Source: Isoetes taiwanensis (Eukaryota; Streptophyta; Lycopodiopsida; Isoetales; Isoetaceae). Taken from it: a stretch of DNA of 64,000 nt. Made by a program: the position numbers and the translations under genes. Shown one piece after another: positions 1 through 11,383 of this stretch (the stretch's first letter is position 1; every line of letters starts with the position of its first letter). The notes under the pieces were generated by a model. That model was not told the DNA's origin. It did not search any database and saw only the letters and a list, made by a program, of their open reading frames with translations. The stretch spans positions 496,001-560,000 of the forward strand of contig JAJEKV010000091.1 in NCBI GenBank assembly GCA_021234155.1, given 5' to 3'.

Positions 1-18
1 CTCTCTCTCTCTCTCTCT
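1..18. repeat. (CT)n microsatellite
   Basis: Uninterrupted CT dinucleotides open the window and continue beyond its left edge. A similar CT run follows the 3' tail of the LINE at 4627-4640. Confidence 0.9.
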
Positions 19-273
19 TTGGACCCCACGGACTGGGTGCTAGGGTTTCTGCTTGTGGAACTTGAGAAAGCCATAGCTCTCACATCTGATGTCGAGTTAC
101 AGCGGGGTTGGGCTCGTTGGAAAGCTTATTTCGAGCTCTTTCCAACGGTGTATAACATTAATACTTTTGAATCAGTTTGATAGTCTGTAATTGGCATTTT
201 CCGGGACTGTGTATAAGATGGGACGTCTAAAAAGGAGACAGATAAGATACAGGGGAAAAAGGGCTCCAAGGAG

Positions 274-1259
274 GTGGGCTCCAAGGCTGATTCCGGCTCC
301 CTGGGGGCAAATAAATCTGTGGTAGGCAATGTCAAGAAGGTAAAAAATGAATGTAAAAGGCAGGGCAAGGAAGTTCACACAGAAGACATCTCGGATGACA
401 CCTCGGATGGGGACTCTGGTACTTCTGCGGAATCTCTGGAGGTAGAGGCAACTGATTTGGGGCTGAAGGCTGACATATCCGGAGGGCTTGGGCCTGTCTT
501 TGGGGCTGATTTGCAGCGAGCTATGGCGCCTTCTGGATTCTTGGGAGGAGAGATGCTAATGGGTCAATTGCTTACGGTGATGATGAAGCTACTAGAATCC
601 ATGGAGCAGTCCGGGGAGGAAGCAGAGCGAGCAAGGAAGGAGGCGGCAGCCCATCAGGCACAAATGCTTAAGCTTTTGCAAGGTATGAATGAGTCTTTGT
701 GTTCTTTAAAGAGTGAAAATATAGAGCTAAAGCAGCAACTAGCAAGCGTATCAGAGACAAAGCAGGTCATAGATCAAGCTGAGACTTCGAATAGGGGCTC
801 AAATGATGGTTTTCAAGGAGCAATTGATGCTTTGAATGAGAAAATGGAGCACTTGGCTGATATGCATGAAAGGGAATCGAAGGCTAATAATTTCAAATTT
901 CTGGCCTACCGAAAAAGGAGAATGAGGACACAAGCATGGCTGTTCAAACATTTCTTGCGAGAGAATATGCGAGTCTGCAGTGGATATTTTGGAGGCGCAC
1001 GGGTTGGAAGGAAGGGGAAGGAACACGGAATGTGTTGGTGAAGTGCGATCCAAGGAAGCAAAAGGCTCGGGTTATGCGGCGAACATTGCTTAAGGGCAAA
1101 TATATATGGGTCAATGACGACTTAACTAAGACCCAATTTCAGCAGAAGAGAGAAGATCTTAAGAGGATGAAGGAGGCAAGAGCGGCTGGACAACGTGCTT
1201 CTTTGGAGAGGCGGAAAAGTGATTGTGGAGGATGCATAGGAAGTAGCCGCCCGGGTTAG
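274..1259 (+). pseudogene. LINE ORF1 protein, two frames
   Basis: This is the ORF1 (RNA-binding, gag-like) protein of LINE copy A. The first frame (to 1041) has an acidic Ser/Asp-rich N-terminus and then a heptad-rich coiled coil around residues 90-175, where runs such as LLESMEQSGEEAERARKEAA give the register. From about 936 homology continues in another frame with the C-terminal signature WVNDDLTKTQFQQKREDLK. It matches LYVDRDLTPAQEEERR in copy B and LYVDQDLTPMQQESRR in copy E. The codon at 274 is GTG, so the true start is uncertain. The frame change near 940-1040 marks it as broken. ORF1 proteins of this kind trimerise and coat LINE RNA. Confidence 0.75.
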
Positions 1260-1439
1260 TTTGTTTGAATGTAAATACGTTAAAAAGTAGTAAGATATGT
1301 GCTATGGATGACTTGTTAGCAAATGTAGACATAGTTTTCTTTTTTGGAAACGTGTGAGCATGAGGAAAAGGCTCTTCCGGATATTTCTGGTTTTTACGCT
1401 ATTGCATTCAGTATGGAATAAGAAGGGCTGGAATCTCAA

Positions 1440-4400
1440 AGGTACAATTGGTATTGCATGCTATGCTCAATGAAAATGTGCATGCAAAGTGTGTTTTGAC
1501 ACATAAGGCAACCGCACAATACATTTGGATTGAATTGCCGTGTAGGGGCAACAAGATATATGTAGCTGGTTGTTATTTCCCCAAGGGAATCACCCGTGTA
1601 TAACAAAGGAGATCCGGATAAGGATGACCCATTCTTTCACTTAGAGCAGGATATACTAGCTTTGGGTTTGGTTTGGAAGTGCTATTGTTAGGAGACTTTA
1701 ATGGGCGTATGGGAAACCATCAAAAGCGCCTTTGGTGGGCCTAGATGGAGAAGCGAATGGTTGGAAATGCCGGATGATAATTGGTGAAGACAATTGGATG
1801 GAGCGAGAACATCAAGACAATGGGAAATGGCTGACACCACCCTTGGGCGTCATGTCTTACATATGTGTAGTGGTTTTGAGATGGTGATCTTCAATGGCAC
1901 GGATAGGTATCCGAGCTCGTAAGCGCACTTGTAAAAATGCTAGTGTGGTGGATTATGTTATTGCCAAACCTACTTTTGCGAGAACATGTTATTAGCTTAA
2001 TGATTGGAGATGAGAATGAAAGCTCTGGATCATGTACCTTTGCTCATTGAACTTCATGTACAAAGGGGCATCATAGGCGACAAAGAAGATACATATAAAG
2101 GTAAATGGATGTCTCTCAAGTATGATAAAGCTGATGAATATAGCGAGATATGCGAGAAAAATGGCATCTTTGCATGGCCCACATCAGGGGGGATATGAGT
2201 GAGGCGTTGTCTAGGGTTTTGCTTGAATCAATGAATGAATGTTTTGTATCCCACCCAAGAACGGAGGGGGCTGCCATGTAATGGATGGTTTGACATGGAA
2301 TGTAAACAAATGAGAGGCAAAAATTTAGAGCAAAACAAGGGGCAGCTAAAGTACGAAGAAAGGAAAGTGTATACCAAGCTGGGTCAAAAATAAGAAGAAG
2401 GCATATTTACATCGTAAACATAGGCTAATGGTGGAAGAACTCCGCTGGTTGATCCAAAGAAATTTTGGAATAGGCTTAAACCCTTGAAGCATGGGGGTAA
2501 TGTGTTGCAAGCGGAGGCACTAATGGAGTATGTAAATTTATACCATGTCCATGGAGTTGAGGATAAGATGGCCAAGAGACATGTGAGATGGATGATATGC
2601 TTACCTTTACTCTCGAGGATGTTCGTGGGTCTCAAGAGACTTGCTAATGGCAAAGGCCGGCAGATGCTTGTGGCCTTAAGGCCGAAATGCTTAAGTGGGC
2701 TGAGAAGCTGCTTCTTAATAGGTCTGGTCGACATGTTCAACATGGCTTTGAGAGATGGGTTTCCTAGGGCCCGCGGTTAATAGGGTTGTGCCATTGCACA
2801 AGTCGGGATGCATCTGATCCGGTAACTACCGTACCATTATGGTTGGCAGCCCTTTACGCGAAAACCGTATGCCTCTATACTTGAGGGCAAGATAAGCAAC
2901 CGGGCGGCTTCACAATGCTAGAGCAATAGGCCAAGCGGGCTTTAGACCTAAAAGTCTACAACCCGACCATTTGGTCACCCTTAGGCTATGATGGATTCAA
3001 GGTGGGAAAAAGGAAACCTTTGTATGTCTTTGTTTTGTGGATTTCAAAGAAGGCCTTTGACATGGTGAATAGGCAAAATCTGTGGCATAGGATGGTAGAT
3101 TTGGGCATCCCGATGGGGCTTAGGCATGCGGTAAGTGTTCTTTATAAAAAGTACTCGTGGCAACTCTCTTTCCCTTTTGTTGGAATGTGTGATGATGTAG
3201 TAGAGAGTAATATGGGAGTCAAACAGGGGGTGTCCTTTGTCGCCTACCTTGTTTGGATTGTTCATAGATCAGCGGAGGGGTGGATAAGAGCACATGGAGG
3301 GGATGGTACATCCTTGAATGGGTATGTACTTATGCTCTTGCTATATCTTGATGATATTGTGTTGCTATCTCTGAAGACATTGTGGGATGCAAAGACATTT
3401 GGATGTGCTTTGCTGGTTTTTTGATGCTAAAAGTATGCGGGTGAATCTGAAAAGACTAAGGTCATTTTTGTTTTTTTGGAGCGAATAAAACAGATCATGT
3501 CTTGGCTATTTTACAAGGGTAAAAGCAAGTTGAGGTCGTTGAAAGCTATAAGTATCCGGTTTGATTGAGACAAAAGTCCTAATTGGAATCAAAGCGGTCG
3601 AACATAGAGTGAGTCTTGGGCTTAAAGGCACTATATGCAATGCGAGAAGGTGTGTGAATGCTGACATTTGGAACTTTGAAATGAAACGCATGCTCTTTAA
3701 AGTATTGGTACAAACGGTTATATCAGATGGTTGTGAAGCCCGGGGCCGGGCCTCACGATGATGGGTGGAAAAAGGTGGAAAAAATACAAAAGAAATTTTT
3801 TCACACCTGAACTGGCACTAAAATGCAAACGCCATATGATATGATGTTAGGAGAGTGCGGGATGATACCCCTTGAAGCTGAAGCTCTTTGCAAAACCCAC
3901 GTTATCCGCATAAGGTTTTATATGATATGCCCGTGAATAGCTTGCCGAGAATTGCCGCAGCCAGAGACTAGTGACAAAGGTTGGTATGCGGATATTAGTA
4001 GATGGCTGGTGAAATGGGGATGGATATTCACGAATTGCGATGAATCAGAAGATATTGAGGGATGGGTTCTAAGAGTGTTCTCACTAAGACATGGAGTATG
4101 CCACTTGTGAAGAAAGAGTACTATCGGACTCGGATGAATCCCACATTGAAGGCAAATAAGCAAGATCTTAGTGAACCCATATCTATGAAGCATAGGCAAG
4201 CAATTGCGAGGATCCGGTTAAGCTCGCACCATCTTGGTGTGGAGGTAGGGAGATGGGCAGACATCGCTCATGATCTTAGACATTGTAACTTGTGTAGTGA
4301 CGGTGTGGTGGAGGATGAGGCTCATATCTTACTTTGTTGCCGTGCTTATTCAGACTTAAGAGTCATACATGGGATCAGTGCTACCTCCCTTGAGGAGTTC

Positions 4401-4568
4401 TTTCGGTACCCAGGGGCATCCATTGGGGGATATATTGTTGACATTCTTAAACATAGAGATGCTTGTTTGAAAAATCGAAGGTGCGAGATTGAGATAGAGG
4501 AGCCCAGTGTGTTACTCTCAGAAGATGCACTGGATGACTTGTTTTATAATTTTGAATGTAACTTGTAA
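1440..4568 (+). pseudogene. LINE ORF2 remnants (EEP-RT-CCHC)
   Basis: ORF2 is spread over all three frames. The endonuclease region (about 1500-1990) includes AGCYFPKG and the catalytic block LLLGDFNGRMG, with the Asp kept. Reverse transcriptase (about 2450-3430) shows the RLANGKG block, an NYRTIMV block near 2823, a KAFDMVNRQNLWHRM motif and an active site reading YLDDIVLLS at about 3341-3372. The C-terminus (4062-4568) ends with a zinc finger, CNLCSDGVVEDEAHILLCC (C-x2-C-x9-H-x4-C), as expected downstream of LINE RTs. The many stops make it non-functional. Confidence 0.85.
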
Positions 4569-4640
4569 ACATCTCATAGACCTGGTGGTCTCGAAGACGG
4601 AATAATAGATTTCATTTCATTTCATTTCTCTCTCTCTCTC
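4560..4640 (+). other. LINE 3' terminus with ATTTC tail
   Basis: After the ORF2 stop comes CATAGACCTGGTGGTCTC, related to the 3' ends at 63940-63975 and, inverted, 37440-37480 and 55520-55550. It is followed by three to four copies of ATTTC running into CT repeats. Short tandem tails are made by target-primed reverse transcription in several LINE clades. Confidence 0.75.
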
Positions 4641-4717
4641 GCAATCACTCTCTTTTGCTGGCCGATGGGCAGTCCTATGGCCAATTTGGTCTCTATGGAC
4701 ATTAAACCCCTCCCATA

Positions 4718-4853
<136 letters not shown>

Positions 4854-4859
4854 CACAAA

Positions 4860-5739
4860 CAAACAAATGCACTTTGCTTTCCTCTTCATCCCTCCTATTC
4901 TCCCTTGAAACAAGACAATTTGATATACGGATTAGTTTGTTCTAATATAGGTATTAGAAGTTGGATCTCCTCATTCTTATCAAATTTTTAATTGGACATT
5001 AGCATATATGGTTTGTGAAAATGTCAAGTTTCTCTTGGTTATTTATACGTTCAGGGATGTCACTTGCAACTATAGCCACTTCTGCCACTAGCCATAATAT
5101 TATGGTTATCTTCTTTGAGTATTCATCTCTACAATGCTCTGCTAGATGCTTTCCTATACAATTAATAGTATCAAAAACTAATAAGTAACCATACAATCTA
5201 ACATCAACCAATCAAAAGGATTTACGCACTTGTTCACTCCAAGCCTTGCAAATAGAGATTGAATGACCAACGCTGAACATGAAGACAATAGAATCACCCA
5301 TAACAACTATTCATAAAAGTAGCTTAATCAGCATTATTGTTACTCGAAGGCTGTTAAGAATACTCTTCTTTCCTAAGCTCCTTTTACATTCTTGCATGAG
5401 CATTTTAGATTGTCCATCTACTATGAAATCCCACTACGTATCCAAATCCAAGGTATTCATGTCAATATGAACCAGTTCAACTGAGGACGGAAGTCGGTGG
5501 AACCGATTCATGTTGACATGAAGCAGTCCATGTCAAAACACCTCATGTGACCCCTGTGAAAACATGTTTTGACGGCTAAATGAAGATGTCAACATCTTCA
5601 TATGGCCTTACTCTTAAATGCCCTTAAAAATAGGGTGCTTAGCTAAAAGAGTAATATAATTCTTTTGGTACTGATCAATGAGAAAGTGCCCTTCACGAAA
5701 TTCGTAGACAAGATTGTTGAGGTGGTCTAGGTGGTTTCT
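4860..5739. other. No recognisable gene
   Basis: This is AT-rich sequence with only short open frames and no motif I recognise. It may contain the decayed downstream part of the gag-bearing element that follows, since that element reads leftward, but nothing in it supports pol. Confidence 0.5.
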
Positions 5740-7409
5740 TCAAAATTGGGCGTGGGTCCTGTTTACCATTGGCAACCCATAGTTGATAAGCAGTGAGACG
5801 AACTGAGGCAGCATGATTTGTGCCCGGGAGCTGAACCTGGACCTGAGGTAGTTGAGGGCACGGCGTGATGGTGTGACCCTATTCTTGACAATGTTAATAC
5901 TGGGCTTTGGAGGGGATCGAAAGGAGGGCATGAACGTTGACCTCTAGATTGTTGAGGTTGCTGAGATTGTTGATATTGTTGTGGCTGATATGTCTGCTAC
6001 TGTGGATATTGTTGAGGCATGGTTTGAACCTCAAAGACCATTTTTTGCCTGAAGGGTGTAGGATGAGCACGAATACACTCTTCAGTATAGTGATTACACA
6101 TGTTGCAGCACTTGCAGTGAGGAGGACCATTGGTAGAATTACATTCATTGGCGAGGTGGCCTTGATACTTGCAGATGTGGCACCAAATTTGACTGCATTG
6201 AGGAGGAGCAGACTGATGAAATTGTACAGTATTTTGAGCAACCATGACGGGGGCATGAATGGAAGCTCTGTGAGGGGAACACCACGGGAAGACACATTGA
6301 CGGAATGGTTAACCAATTCAATGGCTTGATCCAATGTCTTGGGGCGCAAATACTCTGTCATACGACGAATAGCAGGAGGAAGACCTTGCAAAAACCAAAC
6401 CAGAATCTGGCTTTGGATGGGATACTCTTTAAGCTTACTCACAAGCATATGGAGACGATCCGCAAAGTCACGGGCAGACTCCGTGGATTGTTGTTGGAGA
6501 TCGTTAAGCTGCTTCAGGAGCTGTTGATCATCATCCGTAGTGCCATAATTAGAGAGAAAGGCAATCTTCATGTCTTGCCAATTTTGTTTCCATTGACTTT
6601 TATTTGCCATGAGCTACTGATGAGGAGCGCCACGCAGCATGGTGGAAAAAATATGGAACTTAAGTTGAGGCTGAGAATGGCCATTCAAAATAGCCAAGAC
6701 TTCAAATTCCTCCATGTGAGCTTGAGCACTTTGATCAAGGGGCTTTCCTTTGGCATTCCCAAAGATTGGATATGTGAGCTTGAGATTGTGAACAGGTGAC
6801 GGGACTTGAACTTGTGTATAGAGTGGCGGAGCATAAGTAGGAACATAGCCCTGAGGCACAGCCATGGGCTGAGAACAAGATGATGGCATGGGGACCGTGA
6901 AACCAGGAGGTCCTGAAGAGGGGTGTCAGCGGGCAATGTGCCATGGGTGCCATCCTCATTTAATTTGAGATCAGTAATGTTGTAAACTGGAACTGAATGG
7001 TGAAAGGAGGGTGTAGACTAGAATTCATGAACATGAGGAGGGCCAAAAGAGACCTGAGAATAGCCAATACTATGCTGAGGAGAACATGGTTGTGAAGGCA
7101 AGGGAGTATGGCTAGAAGGAATGTGAATGTAAGTGCTGTCTAGAGTTTGAAAATAATGAGGAGTGGGGTGCACAGGGGTATGATGTGGCGACTGTGGTTG
7201 AGAACAGTGTTTACATGTAGGGGGAGACCCCAGCCTGGAACTAACACGAGGGGTAGGCGGTGCCAACTGAGCACGTGAGCGAACACGGCCTCCTTCAATG
7301 TCATAGTCAGGATCATACATTTCAGAGCAACGTCCCGGCGCTGATGGCGTTCCAATCGAGCCGCAGTTTGGCCGAGGAGTTCCTCTAGAGTGAAGGCACG
7401 AGCAGACAT
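5740..7409 (-). pseudogene. Ty3/gypsy gag with two zinc knuckles
   Basis: Capsid/nucleocapsid protein of an LTR retrotransposon, read leftward. The N-terminus (MSARAFTLEELLGQTAARLE, ATG near 7409) is followed by a proline- and glutamine-rich stretch. Then comes a retrotransposon gag domain (about 6610-6250) with WKQNWQDMKIAFLSNYG, ARDFADRLHMLVSKLKEYP and QILVWFLQGLPPAIRRM. The nucleocapsid part (about 6200-6085) carries two CCHC knuckles: CHICKYQGHLANEC and CKCCNMCNHYTEEC, both C-x2-C-x4-H-x4-C. At least three frame changes break it. No protease or RT follows within the window, so the element is truncated or was always non-autonomous. Confidence 0.85.
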
Positions 7410-8690
7410 CTTTAAGGGAAGAAAAGAGAACTAAGATCCGGCAGCAACGACATTGTTTAGGGTCCGAATTTGGGATCACCTGCGAGACAACCCTCTATGA
7501 GGACCCTTGAATCAAGCAGGGAAATCCTAGCTGAGTGTCACATGGGATTTTGCGAAGAGAACAGAAAGAAAGAAAGAAAGAAAAAGAGAAAGCAGAACTG
7601 AAAGTGCCAATATGCATAAATATGACTTCCTTGATATCAATCAGAGTACATGAACTCTTGTCAAGCGAGAGGAATAAAGTGAGACAAGACTAAAATCTCA
7701 TCTAAAGACTCAAGATCTATCTCTACTGATATATATAATACAATGGCCTCGTGCCCAAAATAGGTAGATGGCAAATCTAGGTCACCAACTCCTGGATCAA
7801 CGCATGAATTCAGGGAATCTGGCAGCACCTTCATTAGTGCCTGGAATCTCGCTAAATTAAGGCCGCACTCCCCGAAGGCTGTCATTTGTCCATTCTAGTT
7901 CTCTTCTTTGACGGGGGCGTGGAATTCTATGTGGCTTTTGGCGGGGGCGTGGGTCTACTACCTGATGCTTGACCTGGTCCCTTGTTTCTGCCCTGTTGCG
8001 TGGAACTTAAGAATAGTCATGTGCCTAGTGGTACAGGACTAACATTGGCTAAAAGGATGGGGGTCCCTGCTGAGCGCGGCTACTAGGAACCCATAGCAAG
8101 CTAGGCTTATGGTCGGTCACTTCGTGTGGGCTGGGCATGGGTTCGACACCCGCGAGATCAATGGTGCCGCCCTGATCCTCAGGAGTTGCAGGTGTCGGCC
8201 TGGCTCCTGTTTTGAGGGGTTAAGTCGGGGAAGAATAGTGTGTCGCCATGATTCTCTGCTGTCCTTGGAATCTCTAGACCCCGGGAAGGGGATATAGAAC
8301 CCTTCCTGCCTCAACGAACTGGGGAGATGCAACCCGGAGTAGCCTCGAAGGGTGATACCTCGAGACTACGTATCCGGCAGGCTACAGTCACGCCAGAGTC
8401 TGATCTAGCCTGTCTGCATAGTATGCACAGGAGGGACACTAAATGACTAATGAGAATGCTGATCGGAGTTCAGAAAGAACGGAATCTAGCCAGCAGAAGC
8501 ATCTCAAATAGCATAGAAGAAAAGGTGATTCTCTAGGTCTACAACCCATTCTCAAGCTTTATCATTCTCCTGTGATATAATAAATGTTGTATATGGTTCC
8601 CTTCTATAGTTGCTTTTCAATGGTTTAAGACCATATTTTGATGCTTTCCCTCACCTCTTTCTCTTTCTAACACCAGGGGACACTCTCCCT
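7410..8690. other. Leader and possible LTR of the gag element
   Basis: This lies upstream of the minus-strand gag, where a 5' untranslated region, primer-binding site and LTR are expected. I see an AAAG-rich run at 7566-7590 but no convincing TG...CA-bounded LTR, no second copy and no clear primer-binding site. No other coding signal is visible. Confidence 0.35.
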
Positions 8691-8694
8691 TTGA

Positions 8695-9165
8695 GGTTAG
8701 GATTTTGCCCACGTTCTCTCACTAGGGGTTTGCTCCCGGACCCTAAAATGTTGTGCGTATGTTACTTTTGAGTTCCCATTTTAGATTCTAAGCGTCCAAA
8801 ATGTCCTGCGAGCAACACTTCTCCCTTGCCTATTCTCCTACTAGGGTTTTGCTCCCTCACCCCAAAATTTTTTGCATACGTCATTTTGAGTCCCCATTTT
8901 GGATTCTGAGCATCGGAAATGTCCTATGAGCAACATTTCTTTCCTGGCTATTGTTTCACTAGGGTTTCGCTCCCACACCCCAAAATGTTATGCGTACCCT
9001 TTTTTGGATTCTGAGCATCCAAAATATCCTATGGGCAACATTTCTTTCCTGCCTATTCTCTCATTATTGTTTTGCTCCCATACCCATACGTCATTTTTGT
9101 GTCCTCATTTTGGATTCTATGCGTCCAAAAAGTCCTATGAGCAACACTTCCCCATCGCCTTAGGC
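8695..9165. repeat. Minisatellite, ~100-119 bp unit, four copies
   Basis: Four diverged tandem units start near 8719, 8838, 8957 and 9063. Each contains CACTAGGGTTTTGCTCC-like sequence, then CCCCAAAAT, CATTTTGGATTCTGAGC and TCCTATGAGCAACA-like blocks. Units are shortened by small internal deletions. The open frame across it is a by-product of the repeat. Confidence 0.85.
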
Positions 9166-9876
9166 TCTCCTGGACCTCATCTCCGCACCCGAAAAAGCCA
9201 TGCCCACTTAAGGAATCCCCTACCCTGATCCCATTTTGGATGTCCAGCCCTCCTTAACCTGGCTCATGTCCATAATCCCAATTTGGATGCCCAACCCCCC
9301 TTGACTTAGCCCCATATCCAGGAACACCGACAACCTAATGGCTCCTCGCATGATGAGCTCTCCTGAGATGTCCAAGTGGTTGGAACATCACGAAAATGGC
9401 CCAGACCAGATAGAAAAGACAAGGAAGAAGCCCATTCTATGAGGAGGGAGGCACGAGCGAAGACCCAATCAATGAGGTCAGCCCATCATGCAGTTGATTG
9501 CTGTTTCGATCCGACGGCAAATCAACCAGGCATCGATGGAGGCCTTGAAACAATTGGAGGCGAGAATCGAGAGTAAAATCAGTTGAATTGTAGGCCTGAT
9601 AGAAGAGGCAGTCCTCCGTTCCTCAGGTGCTCAGAAGACAGTTGACAACAGAGAAACAACAGATTGCAGAGATGGAGATCTGCACATAGCATAGAAGACA
9701 GCATCCGCTTGGCGCGCTTTGAGAGGTAGCAGGATAAGCAGGGTCTCACTGACCTATAGACTTGCATGAACTCCCTGTCCACCACTATATAGACCATACA
9801 TGACAGACAATATGTTGCGCATGAGACACTGGCAACCATCTCTTGCCTTTGATCAGAAGCTGAAGAGGTCGCCAAC

Positions 9877-10930
9877 ATGATGCGAAGCATCCATGATGTC
9901 TTCAAGGAGAGCCAGTCACAACCGAGAGCCCTTCAAAGTGAGCTTGAGACAAAGGAAGTGCTCTCATCAGCAGTGAACCCTGCGCTAGATACCCGTCCGC
10001 TAAGACTCGAGCACAGCTTCATTGCTCTAGATCGAGATGTGCAAGAGATGTGTGCAGCCGTCACCCAGCAAGGCAAAGGCTCCATGCAGAAGCTCATGAA
10101 CAACTAAAGCAGTGCATACATGAATTGGCAAGACAGCAGCAATATCAATAGGAACTGAGCTCCAGCCTTCATAAAGGAGAGGCTACAACACAGACCATGA
10201 CAGTCCCACATGCCCAATAGCCTGCAAGACTGTAACCAGGGCCACCGACCCATTGCTGCACCATCAAGATGCCCCATATCGCCAGCACCACAACGTAGGC
10301 CACAATCTATGCCCCATTAATCGCAAACAGCACATGCCGCGGTAGTCAACATCGACCCGACCATCAGAGAGCTCCAAGAGCAGAGACGTAGGATCCACAA
10401 TGTAATGATGCGCACTAGACACTGATCCTTACTCGGATGAAGTTCCATGCACCCGTGCATATTGTTAGGGCGAGATGCCATAGAGCCTAGCGTTATGACT
10501 ACCTCCAGGTAGTCATATTCATGGTCAAGGACATGCAAAGCAAGCAGTCATCTTACGTCAAGGCAAGCAGATGAAGGGGACCGCCCTGTATGTTGACCGA
10601 GATTTGACCCCTGCACAAGAAGAAGAACGCAGACTTGAATTGGACAAAGTCAAAAGCGTCGGCAGACAAAGAGGAGCTGAAAACTTGACCCGGGGCAAGA
10701 TGCAGATCTTCCGATCACGAAATGCTATTGTGAGTATTGCAAACCCTCAGGGCCTTTCTGCTGAGGTGCCAGCTGCTCCGATCCATGACCCGGCAATGCC
10801 TGCTACAAGTATATACCCTGCTTCGGTTGCCTCAAATGCCGCATCCACATGCTGCATGCTGCTTCCATCTCTACCGCCCCCCCGTGTCACCGCCACCAAG
10901 TCTGCAGCTGCAACTCCTGCCAGCAAATAG
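9877..10930 (+). pseudogene. LINE ORF1 protein (copy B)
   Basis: A coiled-coil segment (9877-10107, with ALQSELETKEVLSSAV and LEHSFIALDRDVQEMC) is followed by a diverged middle with stops. The ORF1 C-terminal region at 10571-10930 starts with a real ATG and reads MKGTALYVDRDLTPAQEEER, then a basic RGKMQIFRSRNA block and an alanine/proline-rich tail ending in ASK. It aligns with the same part of copy E (58987-59322). Upstream of it copy B has no clean RRM block. Confidence 0.7.
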
Positions 10931-10963
10931 GGATTGTGCCTCCGCCCAGTCTCCTAAAATTGT

Positions 10964-11383
10964 TGAGGCTTCCTATGGCATAAGGGAGATAGTCTCAACT
11001 CAGTTGCCACTAATATGGACCTTATCTTCCTCATGGCAACACGGGGGCATGGAAGAATTACAGGCTACCCGACTTGCCAGAATACCAGCGCTACTCCATC
11101 CTCAATGAGTGCACAGGAAAGCAGGGACACGGGGGAGAGGAGGGAGGGGGAGTCGCTTGCTAATTCTCTCGGCGCAAGACAAACAAATACAACTGGTATC
11201 TGTAGGTGTGGGTGCAGCACTGCAACGGCAACCCACTCTTTATGGCAGCCTACTACTTCCCATATACCGAGAGGAACTTCTATCACACCCACTCGAACGT
11301 CGATAAGCGGGACCGCTATGTTGATCTATAATAACATACAACAGCACAAGCAATTGGGTAGAGTCATCCTGCTGACAATTGAT
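10964..11383 (+). pseudogene. LINE endonuclease N-terminus (copy B)
   Basis: Fragments in three frames match the EEP domain of copy E: a piece containing MDLIFLMAT, then a CTGKQGHGG-like stretch, an AAYYFPYTERNFYHTHSNVD-like stretch and [16 protein letters not shown]. The sequence ends immediately before the catalytic GDFN motif because the Ty3 fragment begins there. Confidence 0.7.

Larger units (their letters stand above)
200..4650 (+). mobile_element. Degraded LINE (copy A), near full length
   Basis: This is a non-LTR retrotransposon read on the plus strand. In order it holds an ORF1 with a coiled coil, an apurinic-type endonuclease (EEP), a reverse transcriptase, a C-terminal CCHC finger and a 3' end with an ATTTC repeat tail. 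It belongs to the same family as copies at 9376-11383, 20110-21180, 37405-37520, 55500-59860 and 63840-64000: they share ORF1 C-terminal motifs, the YKYLG(I/V)EF block and a conserved 3' terminus resembling CATAGGCC..TTGGTCTCC. Numerous stops and frameshifts show it is an old copy. Its 5' boundary is not visible; I place it just before the ORF1 homology. Confidence 0.85.
9376..11383 (+). mobile_element. LINE copy B, 5' portion only
   Basis: This is the 5' half of a LINE of the same family as copies A and E. It contains ORF1 and the start of the ORF2 endonuclease, then stops abruptly at about 11383 at the junction with a minus-strand Ty3 pol fragment. The endonuclease part ends within the block [18 protein letters not shown], matching [18 protein letters not shown] in copy E. 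The missing 3' part shows that the junction formed by insertion or rearrangement, not by ordinary 5' truncation. Confidence 0.8.
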